From contig NC_013895.2 in assembly GCF_000025225.2 (NCBI RefSeq), positions 434,001-498,000 of the forward strand: DNA of 64,000 nt. Direction: 5' to 3'. The first letter of the stretch is position 1, and every line of letters starts with the position of its first letter. The notes below the pieces were generated by a model. That model was not told the origin of the DNA. It ran no database searches and was given only the letters and a program-made list of their open reading frames with translations. The position numbers were made by a program, and so were the translations under genes. Positions 48,097 to 57,041 of the stretch are shown here, piece by piece. The DNA is from Mageeibacillus indolicus UPII9-5 (GTDB lineage Bacteria > Bacillota > Clostridia > Saccharofermentanales > Fastidiosipilaceae).

Positions 48097-49102
48097 ATTT
48101 ATCACACAACTGCCGCAAGAATTGCGAGAACGGCTGAAAATTGATATACCTTTGGCGGAGCTGACTACATTCAAGGTGGGGGGGCCGGCTGATTTTTATT
48201 TTGAGCCGGAATCTGTGGATGAGATAGCTATGCTTTATCGGTTTGCCTATGAAAATTCTATTGACGTTACTGTACTTGGCAATGGATCCAATGTTGTAGT
48301 TGCCGATGCGGGAATTAGGGGACTAGTGATTGGGCTTAGGCATAATTTTTCTGAACTTGAGTTTTTGGGTTTGAAAGAACTACCTATTAATCATGCGCAA
48401 TGTCGCAGCTTGAAGCGATTTGCGGAAAATTTTCCCAACACACCGTTATATTGTGATTTCGGCGCGGATCCTGTTTTTTTGCGGGCTCAAGCTGGGGCTA
48501 AGTTGGCGGATACTTCGAGGGCTGCCTGTGCAAGGGGGCTGACCGGCTTAGAATTTGCTTGTGGTATTCCGGGTTCTGTCGGTGGAGCTGTGTATATGAA
48601 TGCCGGTGCCTATGGTAATTCTATTGAGGACGTGGTTGTATTGACCAAGTCAATGGACATTGCTGGCAATATTTACTGGAAAATCGGTTCAGAGCATGAC
48701 TTTGCTTATCGGCATAGTTGCTTCAGCGCGGCCGGGCAAATAGTTTTGGAGACATTTTTTGCATTGCGTTCCGGTATTCCGGGTGACATAGATGAGCGGT
48801 GTGCCGATTATACAAGCCGTCGTCAGGCTAGCCAACCGCTTGAATTGCCAAGTGCTGGGAGTATGTTTAAACGGCCACGGGGCTATTTTGCTGGCAAATT
48901 GATATCTGATGCTGGGCTGAAGGGGCATCAGGTCGGTGGGGCGGCGGTTTCGGAAAAGCATGCCGGCTTTGTAGTGAATTTGGGGATGGCGAAGGCTACA
49001 GATATAAAAATTTTAGTCAAAGAGATACAGATGACTGTCTTTAGGCAGTTCGGTGTGCAGTTAGAGCCGGAGGTCAGATTTATCGGGGATTGGGACAAAT
49101 AA
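48089..49102 (+). CDS. murB: UDP-N-acetylenolpyruvoylglucosamine reductase
   Basis: FAD/NADPH enzyme for the second step of UDP-MurNAc synthesis. It has the FAD-binding motif TTFKVGGPADFYFEP, GNGSNVVVADAGIRG, GLEFACGIPGSVGGAVYMNAGAYG, and the substrate-binding PSAGSMFKRP of the Gram-positive (type II) branch. At 337 aa it is slightly longer than average (about 300), with extra residues near 95-125. It overlaps hprK by 8 bp. Confidence 0.96.
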   Translation: MNKFITQLPQELRERLKIDIPLAELTTFKVGGPADFYFEPESVDEIAMLYRFAYENSIDVTVLGNGSNVVVADAGIRGLVIGLRHNFSELEFLGLKELPINHAQCRSLKRFAENFPNTPLYCDFGADPVFLRAQAGAKLADTSRAACARGLTGLEFACGIPGSVGGAVYMNAGAYGNSIEDVVVLTKSMDIAGNIYWKIGSEHDFAYRHSCFSAAGQIVLETFFALRSGIPGDIDERCADYTSRRQASQPLELPSAGSMFKRPRGYFAGKLISDAGLKGHQVGGAAVSEKHAGFVVNLGMAKATDIKILVKEIQMTVFRQFGVQLEPEVRFIGDWDK

Positions 49103-49129
49103 AAATATTTAAGAAACGGGGCAGGAAAA

Positions 49130-50110
49130 ATGGAAGTCGTTATTTTAACCGGAATGTCTGGATCAGGCAAGAGCAAGGTCGCCGATTTTCTGGAAGATAT
49201 GGGTTACTTTTGTATAGATAATTTGCCGCCTCATTTACTTAGCGGCATCGTTTACAGCCTTACCAATGGAAAGAACGGAACCGGATTTGGCATCGGCAAA
49301 ATTGCTTTTGTCATTGATATTCGGAGTGCCGGTTTTTTCGCCGGTGTAAATAAGGCCTTGGCTGATCTCGAAAACCTTAACCAAGCTTACAGATTGATTT
49401 TTTTGGATTCGACTAATGATGTTTTGCTTAGTAGGTACAAGCAGACGCGGCGGGTTCATCCATTAGCGGATGGTAAGGGTATATACGAGGCTATTGAGGA
49501 AGAACGTCGTCGTCTGGCTCCGTTGCGTAGTCAAGCTACTGATATAATTGATACAACTAATTTTAGTGTCAGCGATCTGCGTGATTACATATACAAGCTT
49601 TTGTCGGTCAATACTGGGTATGATGCACGTATGACGATCGTTATTGAATCGTTCGGATTTAAGTATGGAATACCGGTTGACTGTGATATCGTTCAGGACG
49701 TTAGGTTTATTCCTAACCCGTATTATGACCCGAAACTGCGCGTTTTGACTGGTCTTGATGAGGCGGTCATGGAAAATGTGTTTAATCACAAAGTAACGCA
49801 AGAGTTTGTTGAGCGGTTTTCCGGCCTTTTAAAACTTACCTTACCGCATTATGCTCATGAGGGGAAAGTTAGGTTGACAATCGGTATCGGCTGCACGGGG
49901 GGACGTCATCGTTCGGTTGCGATCGCGGAAGAGTTGGGCATGCGGATGCGGGAAACCGGATTTAAGGTGCGTGTTTTTCATCGTGACATCGACAATGATC
50001 CGCGTAATATAACTAAAATGGAAGCATATTGGCATGAAAATAGTGGTGATGATAAGATTGATCAATTAAATTCACGGTTAAAGGCGGAAGGAACTTCGAA
50101 CCATGAGTGA
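49130..50110 (+). CDS. rapZ: RNase adapter / nucleotide-binding protein RapZ
   Basis: P-loop protein (YvcJ in Bacillus). The opening is VVILTGMSGSGKSKVADFLEDMGYFCIDNLP, with a second conserved part RFIPNPYYDPKLR and IGIGCTGGRHRSVAIAEEL in the C-terminal domain. In enterics it controls GlmS through an sRNA; in Firmicutes the role is less clear and linked to competence and carbon state. The length, 326 aa, is slightly long. It overlaps whiA by 8 bp. Confidence 0.94.
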   Translation: MEVVILTGMSGSGKSKVADFLEDMGYFCIDNLPPHLLSGIVYSLTNGKNGTGFGIGKIAFVIDIRSAGFFAGVNKALADLENLNQAYRLIFLDSTNDVLLSRYKQTRRVHPLADGKGIYEAIEEERRRLAPLRSQATDIIDTTNFSVSDLRDYIYKLLSVNTGYDARMTIVIESFGFKYGIPVDCDIVQDVRFIPNPYYDPKLRVLTGLDEAVMENVFNHKVTQEFVERFSGLLKLTLPHYAHEGKVRLTIGIGCTGGRHRSVAIAEELGMRMRETGFKVRVFHRDIDNDPRNITKMEAYWHENSGDDKIDQLNSRLKAEGTSNHE

Positions 50111-51005
50111 ATCATTTTCACAGCAAGTTAAAAAGGAGCTTTGTGCTGTTGAACTCGGTTCAACCAGGCGCAAGCAATTGGTTTTGGCTACTATTTTTGC
50201 CAATATCGGCGTTTTTCGTGGTAATACGGCGCAAATCAGCACTGGATTTTTACCTTTGGCGGATATAGTCAACAAGCAGTTTTATAACTTGTTTAAATGG
50301 GAAATACCTCCAGTTGCCGGTGGAGATATTGTGCGCTATAAAATAGAAAATTCTAAATATCCGGAATTCAAGAAACTTCTGGCGGACATTTTGCAATTTG
50401 TGCCTTTTCCTAATTCTTTGCGTGCCGATCCGGCCAGTTTTGACGGGGAAGAAATAAGTCTAATTTTGCGCTATTTATTTGTGTCTTTTGGCTCGATTTG
50501 TGACCCGCACAAGGCTTATCACGTAGAGCTGACATTTAAACGACAATTAGTTGCCGATTTTGCTAGGCGTCTTTTGTCTTTAAAGGGAATAGAGGTTAGG
50601 GTTGTTCGGCGCAGTCATTTTTGGCGTATCTATATCAAGGATGCACAGCTTATTGTCGATTTTCTTGGTATTGTCGGTGCGCATGTGGCGTTACTTACTT
50701 TGGAAAATTTGCGGCTGGAAAAGGAAGTGCGAAATTCGGTTAACCGGGTTGTTAACTGTGACAGTGCCAATTCGAAGCGTGTTGCGGCTACTTCGGTGCG
50801 TCAGCTAGAGGCCGTTGGTCGGTTGCGCTCGGCTGGAGCAATGAGTAAGTTGTCACCTGACTTGCAGAGAATTGCCGAGTTGAGGTTAGAAAATCCTGAG
50901 CTTTCATTACGTGAACTGGGTGAGTTGCTGGATCCGCCGTTGGGGAAATCTGGTGTGAATCATCGCTTAAGCAGGCTGGAGCAGTTAGCAGCGGAAATTG
51001 AGTAA
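50103..51005 (+). CDS. whiA: DNA-binding protein WhiA
   Basis: LAGLIDADG-like fold joined to a C-terminal helix-turn-helix. MSESFSQQVKKELCAVE at the start, NRVVNCDSANSKRVAATSVRQLEA and the end LRELGELLDPPLGKSGVNHRLSRL are typical. In Firmicutes WhiA influences cell division and chromosome segregation. The length is 300 aa. YvcK, often encoded between rapZ and whiA, is missing here. Confidence 0.95.
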   Translation: MSESFSQQVKKELCAVELGSTRRKQLVLATIFANIGVFRGNTAQISTGFLPLADIVNKQFYNLFKWEIPPVAGGDIVRYKIENSKYPEFKKLLADILQFVPFPNSLRADPASFDGEEISLILRYLFVSFGSICDPHKAYHVELTFKRQLVADFARRLLSLKGIEVRVVRRSHFWRIYIKDAQLIVDFLGIVGAHVALLTLENLRLEKEVRNSVNRVVNCDSANSKRVAATSVRQLEAVGRLRSAGAMSKLSPDLQRIAELRLENPELSLRELGELLDPPLGKSGVNHRLSRLEQLAAEIE

Positions 51006-51008
51006 ATA

Positions 51009-51839
51009 ATGACGCAAATTTGGTCGGATCGTATCATACATTATTTAGCTGGGTTGCCCCTCTTGAACGGCTTGAGTGGGGATGACATTGCGATGTTGTT
51101 GAATTGGCTGGACGCGCGGGCTGATTTCTATAAACCTGAGCAGGTGATTTGCCGGACGGGGCGGATCATAAACAGCTTATTTATCCCTCTGCCTTCTGAA
51201 TTAGACCGTAATCGTAGACGTGGTCGGGGACGCGGTGCAGTCGGTCACGTATTAACGGAGCCGTTCGGCGATATTGAAAACGCCTGGGCGAACGGTCGAT
51301 CCACGGAACCGTTTTTCCCCAATCCATGGCCACAGGACAGGTACCACTTATTGCTGCGTCCACCTATAATAGGCATTGTGCCGGGGCTTTTGGTTGGAAT
51401 TGCGGCAAGTCAAACAATTACCACTGCTAAAGAAATGACTTTACTTGCTATAAATACCACAAATTTGTTGACCAAAACCGTTTTAAGCGGCCGCTTGGCA
51501 TATTCAATGCAGATATTTTTGCTAAATCGGCTCAACCTGCTTGATATCGTCAACGATTATTGTCAAAAACAGATGATGATTCGCAAACACATAAGTTTAC
51601 GGGCGCGGTTAGCTACGTTTCTAGTATATTGTTCCAATGACTGTGGTAACGTATTTACTCTTAACGGCGGGCGACAAGCTTTAGCGGATTTTTTGGGGGT
51701 GTCTCGGCCGACGATGAGCAGGGAACTGGCTACACTGCAAAATGAAGGCCTGTTAAGTTATTATTTGGATTCATTTGTTTTGTCTGATGTGAAAGCTTTG
51801 GAAAAACTTGCTGAATCCACTGGCCGTTTTGCTAAATGA
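51009..51839 (+). CDS. Crp/Fnr-like transcriptional regulator with unusual N-terminus
   Basis: The C-terminal ~90 residues are a Crp-type winged helix: KHISLRARLATFLVYCSN, then RQALADFLGVSRPTMSRELATLQNEGLL with the recognition helix SRPTMSRELATL. The N-terminal ~180 residues occupy the place of a cyclic-nucleotide-binding barrel but show no clear effector motif and carry a low-complexity basic stretch (RNRRRGRGRG, about 68-77). There is no set of N-terminal cysteines as in Fnr. It starts 3 bp after the whiA stop, so it is probably co-transcribed. The ligand and targets are unknown. Confidence 0.75.
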   Translation: MTQIWSDRIIHYLAGLPLLNGLSGDDIAMLLNWLDARADFYKPEQVICRTGRIINSLFIPLPSELDRNRRRGRGRGAVGHVLTEPFGDIENAWANGRSTEPFFPNPWPQDRYHLLLRPPIIGIVPGLLVGIAASQTITTAKEMTLLAINTTNLLTKTVLSGRLAYSMQIFLLNRLNLLDIVNDYCQKQMMIRKHISLRARLATFLVYCSNDCGNVFTLNGGRQALADFLGVSRPTMSRELATLQNEGLLSYYLDSFVLSDVKALEKLAESTGRFAK

Positions 51840-51858
51840 TGTTTTGATATGCTAAAAT
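51829..51858 (+). promoter_or_regulatory. Promoter for serS
   Basis: TTGCTA (51829-51834), 18-bp spacer, TAAAAT (51853-51858) preceded by TGC (extended -10), about 45 bp before serS. The leader is too short for a T-box. Confidence 0.65.
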
Positions 51859-51903
51859 AAAGGTTAATCGCTGACATTAATCAATATTGAAGGAAGGTAA
51901 ACT

Positions 51904-53202
51904 ATGTTAGATATTCAGATGATTCGCAAAGAAGCGCCAAAAGTGCAGGAATTACTAGCGCGCAAGGGATGTAATGTAGATTTTACGGAGTTCTTGAATA
52001 AGGATAAGTCCAGACGTGATCTTATAGCGGCAGTGGAAAATTTAAAAGCACGTCGCAATCAGGTTTCCGCACAAATCCCGCAGCTAAAGAAAGCAAAGGC
52101 TGATACGACGGAAATCATGGCTGAAATGAAGGATATTGCGGCACAGATTAAAACTATGGACGCTGAGTTAGCAGCGCTTGAGAAAGATCAATTAGAATTT
52201 TTGGCTGGATTGCCGAATTTGCCGGCGGAAGATCTGCTGCCGGGCGGTAAGGAAAACAACCGTGTTGTTAAGGTGTTCGGTAATAAGCCTGAGTTTAATT
52301 TCCCGGCCAAGCATCATGTTGAGCTTGCCGAATCGCTGGATATAATTGATTATGCGCGCGGAAGCAAGCTTTCCGGTAATGGTTTTTGGATATACAAGAA
52401 CATGGGAGCAAGGCTGGAATGGGCTTTACTGAACTATTTTATGCAGGAGCATCTTAAGGATAACTATGAGATGTTGCTAGTGCCTCATATCCTGAACTAT
52501 ACTTGTGGTTTCACAGCCGGACAATTCCCTAAATTTAAAGAGGATGTATTTTGGTTGGTTTCCGAAGAAGGCACGGAAGAGGCTAATCGTCAATTCATTT
52601 TGCCGACAGCTGAAACAGCTCTGGTCAATTTGTACCGCGATGAAATTTTGGATGAAAGCGATCTGCCGAAGAAGTTTTTTGCCTATACGCCTTGCTATCG
52701 CAAAGAGGCAGGCAGTTATCGTGCGGAAGAACGTGGGATGATTCGCGGTCACCAATTCAATAAAATTGAAATGTTTCAGTATACTTTGCCGGAAAATTCG
52801 GCGCAGGCTTTTGATGAGTTGGTTGACAAAGCATGTCGCTTGGTAGCCGGTCTAGGTTTGCATTTCCGCTTATCCAAACTTGCTGCCGGTGATTGTTCGG
52901 CGTCGATGGCCAGAACTGATGATATTGAAATTTGGATTCCGAGCATGAACGATTACAAGGAAGTAAGTTCGGCATCCAATGCCTGTGATTACCAAGCTAG
53001 ACGCGGCAATATGAAATTTAGACGCAAGGCTACCGGCAAAACCGAATATCTGCACACGCTTAATGCTTCTGGCCTAGCCACTTCTCGTGTTTTACCGGCT
53101 ATTCTGGAACAGAATCAACAGGCTGATGGAAGTGTTGTCGTGCCGGAAGTTTTACGTCCTTTCCTCGGTGGAATTGATGTAATCAAACCACAACAGGTTT
53201 AA
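51904..53202 (+). CDS. serS: Seryl-tRNA synthetase
   Basis: Charges tRNA-Ser. The N-terminal part is the antiparallel coiled-coil arm (about 30-105). Class II motif 2 is TPCYRKEAGSYRAEERGMIRGHQFNKIE and motif 3 is LNASGLATSRVLPAILEQ. The 432 aa are complete. A truncated, decayed copy of its motif-2 region lies 4.2 kb downstream at 56939. GAAGG precedes ATG 51904. Confidence 0.96.
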   Translation: MLDIQMIRKEAPKVQELLARKGCNVDFTEFLNKDKSRRDLIAAVENLKARRNQVSAQIPQLKKAKADTTEIMAEMKDIAAQIKTMDAELAALEKDQLEFLAGLPNLPAEDLLPGGKENNRVVKVFGNKPEFNFPAKHHVELAESLDIIDYARGSKLSGNGFWIYKNMGARLEWALLNYFMQEHLKDNYEMLLVPHILNYTCGFTAGQFPKFKEDVFWLVSEEGTEEANRQFILPTAETALVNLYRDEILDESDLPKKFFAYTPCYRKEAGSYRAEERGMIRGHQFNKIEMFQYTLPENSAQAFDELVDKACRLVAGLGLHFRLSKLAAGDCSASMARTDDIEIWIPSMNDYKEVSSASNACDYQARRGNMKFRRKATGKTEYLHTLNASGLATSRVLPAILEQNQQADGSVVVPEVLRPFLGGIDVIKPQQV

Positions 53203-53203
53203 A

Positions 53204-54583
53204 ATGGCAAAGTTAAATACATCGATAGATATGACACAGGGCAGCCCGTATAGGCTGTTCCTGCGTTTCATGGTACCTTTGCTCATCGGAAACATAATGC
53301 AACAGCTGTACAATTTAGTCGATACCATCGTTGTTGGTAATGTTTTGGGTGAAACAGCTTTGGCGGCGGTCGGTTCCGGCTTTCCGTTCATGTTCTTATT
53401 GGTTGCGCTGTTCATAGGTTTCGGTATGGGAGCAATGATATTGGTCTCACAGCTTTTCGGCCGGAAAGACCATGCCAATTTGAAGAAACTTTTAGAAACT
53501 ATATATCGCGTTTTGTTGATTGCTGCTGTGCCAATAACTGTTATCGGCTTTTTTTGCGCTGAACCGGTTTTACGGTTGATGCAGGTGCATGATCCTGATA
53601 CTTTGCATCAAGCTACGTTGTATCTGCGGGTGGTTTTTCTCGGGTTGCTCGGGATGCTCGGCTTCAATCTAAATGCCGGTTTCCTCCAAGGAATAGGTGA
53701 CTCACTTAGTTCACTGCTTTTTTTATCCATAGCTACCGTGGTAAATATAATTTTGGACTTGCTTTTTACCATGGTTTTGCCCTTAGGTGTGCTCGGCGTG
53801 GCGATAGCGACATCAATAGCACAAACTGTTTCTTGGATATATGGAATTTTTTATATTAATCATAAGTACAAAGAGTACCGAATAAATCTGTTTAAGCTAA
53901 GGTTCGACAAAACCTTGCTTGTTAGATGTGCTAAATTGGGTCTGCCGGCATCAGTGCAACAACTTTTGTACGCGATCGGGAACATGATAATGCAGTCAGT
54001 GGTAAACAGCAACGGCAAAATTTTCACGGCCGGTTTCGTTACTTCCAACCGAGTGGATACGTTCGTTTTTCTCCCGATTCTTAGCATGGCCACCGCTATT
54101 ACTACTTATGTAGGGCAGAATGTCGGTTGTCATGATATGCGCCGGGTTAAAGGAGGCATAAAATCGGGCTTGATTTTGATGGTTTCCATGTCTTTTGCCA
54201 TCGGCTGGTTAATTTGGCTGCTTCGTGTTCCGGCTTTGTCACTGTTTAATCGTAAGCCAGAAGTGATACAGACAGGTTTGTACTATCTTGACGCCACCTT
54301 ACCTTTTTATAGTGTTCTTGGTTTGATGTACGGCTTGAACGCGGTTTTTCAAGGGGTAGGCCAGACACTTGTTCCGATGATTTCTGCTTCGGTCAGTCAG
54401 TGCATAGCGCGGGCGATCATCATATTGATTTTGGTTACTGCCTTTGGTCGGACAGCTTTATACTATGCTTATCCGCTCAGTTGGGTGGTAGGTTCTGGCA
54501 TCTCTTTGTTCTATTATAAGTTCGGTGGTTGGCATGATATGGTTTATAATGACACTTTAACCGGTAAAAGAGCATCTCCCTGA
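53204..54583 (+). CDS. MATE-family multidrug/Na+ antiporter
   Basis: A 459-residue protein with about 12 membrane segments in two related halves, beginning DMTQGSPYRLFLRFMVPLLIGNIMQQLYNLVDTIVVG, the usual first helix of MATE exporters (NorM/DinF type), and GMGAMILVSQLFGR. These export cationic drugs or metabolites driven by Na+ or H+; the substrate cannot be read from sequence. It starts one base after the serS stop, hence is co-transcribed, with only a weak ribosome binding site of its own. Confidence 0.9.
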   Translation: MAKLNTSIDMTQGSPYRLFLRFMVPLLIGNIMQQLYNLVDTIVVGNVLGETALAAVGSGFPFMFLLVALFIGFGMGAMILVSQLFGRKDHANLKKLLETIYRVLLIAAVPITVIGFFCAEPVLRLMQVHDPDTLHQATLYLRVVFLGLLGMLGFNLNAGFLQGIGDSLSSLLFLSIATVVNIILDLLFTMVLPLGVLGVAIATSIAQTVSWIYGIFYINHKYKEYRINLFKLRFDKTLLVRCAKLGLPASVQQLLYAIGNMIMQSVVNSNGKIFTAGFVTSNRVDTFVFLPILSMATAITTYVGQNVGCHDMRRVKGGIKSGLILMVSMSFAIGWLIWLLRVPALSLFNRKPEVIQTGLYYLDATLPFYSVLGLMYGLNAVFQGVGQTLVPMISASVSQCIARAIIILILVTAFGRTALYYAYPLSWVVGSGISLFYYKFGGWHDMVYNDTLTGKRASP

Positions 54584-54647
54584 GGGCGGCTGTGTCGTCG
54601 CAACTGAGTGTACCGGTTGATTTTCACTTGGAATGAGGTGAATTTAC

Positions 54648-55898
54648 ATGAATGAAATTCAAACTGAACTGGTAAAAAAGTTTTTTCGTTATGCGGCGAT
54701 CTCAAGCCAAAGCGATGCCGCCAATCCGGAGGTGCCTTCCTCTGAAGGGCAGCGGGTGTTAGCAGATTTGTTGGCGCAAGAATTGTCCTGCTTAGGTTTT
54801 TCCGAGGTGTCGGTTAATTCCCATGCGGTGGTTCAGGGCAAGTTGGCGGCTAGGTTGAAGCAGCCACGTAAAGTACCGGCAATAGGGTGGGTTGTGCATT
54901 TGGATACTGTTGATGTCGGCCTTTCCCCGGATATTAAGCCTAAGTTGATCGAAAACTATGCCGGAGGAGACATTTGTCAAAACCGGGAGGCGGGACTGTT
55001 TATTCGCCAAAATGAGCATCCGGAAATACTTGATTATGTGGGTGAGTCACTTATTGTCAGCGATGGAACTTCAGTATTGGGGGCTGACGACAAGGCGGCG
55101 ATTGCCAATGTAATGACGGCTTTTGAAATTTTGCACAACAATCCGGTTATCGAACACGGTGATATCTATATCGCTTTTGTGCCGGATGAGGAGATTGGGC
55201 TGCGAGGAGCACATTACATTGATTTTACGCGTTTTCCGGTTGACTATGCCTTTACTATTGATTGCTGTAAACTGGGAGAACTTGTATATGAAACTTTCAA
55301 TGCCGGTTCGGCCAAGCTTAAAATCCGTGGGGTAAGCGCACATCCGATGTCGGCAAAAAACATTCTGCTCAACCCGATTTTGGTGGCGGTTGATTTGATC
55401 AATTTGCTGGATCGAGGGAGGACACCCGAGCACACGGAAGGGCGAGAGGGTTATATTTGGGTTACTGATATTCATGCCAATTCTTTGGATTGTGAGGTCG
55501 TTTTGAACATCCGTGATCATGATCGGAAGAAATATGAGGCCAAAAAGAAATTCCTGGCGGCAATAGTCGATCTGTTGAAAATCAAATATCCGCGGGCCGA
55601 GATAGAGTTGGCAATGACTGATGTTTACGCGAATATCGCTGATGCCGTTACCCCGCAAAATCGCAAAGGCATAGATTCTCTGTATCAGGCTTTTCGCGAA
55701 CTGGGGATCACCCCAAATACTATGGCGATGCGTGGTGGTACCGACGGCTCATATATTTCCACTCGGGGCATACTGACCGCCAATTACTTTACCGGGGCGC
55801 ATAACTTTCACTCGTCGGCTGAATTTATGCCTTTGAACGATGTGGAAAAATCGGTTGAAGTAACGTTAAAACTAATTGAACTTGCGATTCGTGCTTGA
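54648..55898 (+). CDS. pepT: Peptidase T (tripeptidase)
   Basis: Zn-dependent M20 aminopeptidase that trims tripeptides in the cytoplasm. Metal and catalytic motifs are VVHLDTVDV, TSVLGADDKAAIA, FVPDEEIGLRGAHY, FTIDCC and, in the C-terminal part, FTGAHNFHS; the M20 dimerisation domain lies between about 205 and 315. The length, 416 aa, is standard. GAGGTGA is just upstream of ATG 54648. Confidence 0.94.
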   Translation: MNEIQTELVKKFFRYAAISSQSDAANPEVPSSEGQRVLADLLAQELSCLGFSEVSVNSHAVVQGKLAARLKQPRKVPAIGWVVHLDTVDVGLSPDIKPKLIENYAGGDICQNREAGLFIRQNEHPEILDYVGESLIVSDGTSVLGADDKAAIANVMTAFEILHNNPVIEHGDIYIAFVPDEEIGLRGAHYIDFTRFPVDYAFTIDCCKLGELVYETFNAGSAKLKIRGVSAHPMSAKNILLNPILVAVDLINLLDRGRTPEHTEGREGYIWVTDIHANSLDCEVVLNIRDHDRKKYEAKKKFLAAIVDLLKIKYPRAEIELAMTDVYANIADAVTPQNRKGIDSLYQAFRELGITPNTMAMRGGTDGSYISTRGILTANYFTGAHNFHSSAEFMPLNDVEKSVEVTLKLIELAIRA

Positions 55899-55914
55899 AA
55901 TACTGCGTAGTTAA

Positions 55915-55943
55915 TTGCGGTTAATTATTTTCTGTTATAAAAT
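55915..55943 (+). promoter_or_regulatory. Possible promoter for membrane protein gene
   Basis: TTGCGG (55915-55920), 17-bp spacer, TAAAAT (55938-55943), 38 bp before the start codon. The -35 box is a moderate match. Confidence 0.45.
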
Positions 55944-55980
55944 GGAAATATAATAATGTTTTGTGTATTGGGAGGGCAGT

Positions 55981-56853
55981 ATGGAAGATACAACAAATCA
56001 AGTTCGTGCAATACCTGTAAATGAGGATGCTTCTGTTCAAGCGGGAAAGGGAGCTGCGGAGGAAGTTTCGGTTGTGGCAGATTCACCAGATGCGCCAGAT
56101 GCGCCAGATGCGGCAGATGCAGCAGATGCAGCATTCACTGCAGAGGCAGCGGCCGCTATGGAAGCCCGGGGTGACCGAATAATTCAAAAAGTTTCGGAGA
56201 CCATGGGCGAAGCCGCAAAGGCGGCCAAAGTAGTTAAAAACGACTTTAATCCTAAAAAAATAATCGGCATGTTGGGTAACTGGTTCGCCGCCGATCCGTT
56301 GATAAATTTCGCGGTGAAACTTACACTCACTGAAAAACTGGTGCTGTTCTTTGCCCCAGCTGTTTTTGCAGCAATCAGTTTGACGCTATCTTTCGGAAAA
56401 CTGATCGGTTTTGCCGCTGCTTTCTTTATAGGATTGGTCATACCATTGGTGTATCAGCTGCTTGTTGGAGCAAGCCTGTTGGTAATCAACAATATTTACA
56501 AAATACATTTGGCGCAGGAGAAAGAAAGTGTATTCAACTTGACCGCGGTGGCGGCAAGTCTGTTATGCGTATCATTTTTGCTTGGACTTATACTAGGGCT
56601 GTTTTCATCCATGCTTAGCGCAGTGGTAATTTTACTGGGCTTTAACATCTATTGGCTGGCTTTGTATACGGGATTGCGCAAAGTTTCCGGCGCGGTCGGC
56701 CGCTCTCCCCTGATTGGCTTCGCACTGGCTAGGGTAATTATTGCGTATTTGACGGTGATTTTACCGATTCAACTTTTAATTAGAACACTTTTATCATCTT
56801 TATTTGGATCGTTCAGTAATGCCATGGGTTTGATGGGCGGACTGATTAGGTAG
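55981..56853 (+). CDS. Hypothetical multi-pass membrane protein, DAP-repeat N-terminus
   Basis: I do not recognise the family. From ATG 55981 (GGGAGGG upstream) it gives 290 aa. Residues 34-51 are built of repeated Asp-Ala-Pro/Asp-Ala-Ala triplets, followed by an Ala-rich, probably helical stretch. The C-terminal two-thirds has about five hydrophobic segments (for example LVLFFAPAVFAAISLTLSF and AVVILLGFNIYWLALYTGL), separated by short loops. It lies alone, with its own possible promoter and a terminator at 56890. The arrangement resembles small polytopic Yip1-like proteins only in general form. Confidence 0.6.
   Translation: MEDTTNQVRAIPVNEDASVQAGKGAAEEVSVVADSPDAPDAPDAADAADAAFTAEAAAAMEARGDRIIQKVSETMGEAAKAAKVVKNDFNPKKIIGMLGNWFAADPLINFAVKLTLTEKLVLFFAPAVFAAISLTLSFGKLIGFAAAFFIGLVIPLVYQLLVGASLLVINNIYKIHLAQEKESVFNLTAVAASLLCVSFLLGLILGLFSSMLSAVVILLGFNIYWLALYTGLRKVSGAVGRSPLIGFALARVIIAYLTVILPIQLLIRTLLSSLFGSFSNAMGLMGGLIR
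56080..56133 (+). repeat. Six 9-bp tandem repeats
   Basis: GATTCACCA, GATGCGCCA (twice), GATGCGGCA and GATGCAGCA (twice) run head to tail from 56080 to 56133, encoding D-S/A-P/A triplets in frame. Confidence 0.92.
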
Positions 56854-56889
56854 CTGTTTAAAGTCAGAACGATTTACGCAGGAACGGTG

Positions 56890-56938
56890 AGCCTAGCTAA
56901 TACGATTGAGTCGATTGTGTTGGTTAGGCTTTTCTTTT
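56890..56938 (+). terminator. Terminator after membrane protein gene
   Basis: AGCCTAGCTAA (56890-56900) pairs with TTGGTTAGGCT (56920-56930) with one or two imperfect pairs, followed by TTTCTTTT. The serS fragment starts directly at the end of this T-run. Confidence 0.75.
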
Positions 56939-57029
56939 GCCTATACGCCTTGCTATCGTAAAGAGGCAGTCGGTTATCGTGCGGAAGAGCATGGGTTTAT
57001 TCAGTTACCAATTTAATAAAATTGAGATG
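56939..57029 (+). pseudogene. Fragment of serS (seryl-tRNA synthetase)
   Basis: GCCTATACGCCTTGCTATCG and the following bases up to AATAAAATTGAGATG match serS 52681-52773 (the motif-2 region) over about 91 bp at roughly 85 percent identity by eye. A 2-bp deletion and several substitutions break the frame (AYTPCYRKEA then decay). It has no start, no neighbours of serS, and lies between a terminator and the end of the yjjB gene. It is a relic of duplication or of gene conversion/recombination. Confidence 0.88.
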
Positions 57030-57041
57030 ACCGAACTGCAT

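Noticed and set aside
51840-51903. Possible T-box riboswitch before serS
   Set aside because: Only 64 bp are available, with no stem I, T-box core or terminator; a simple promoter is present instead.
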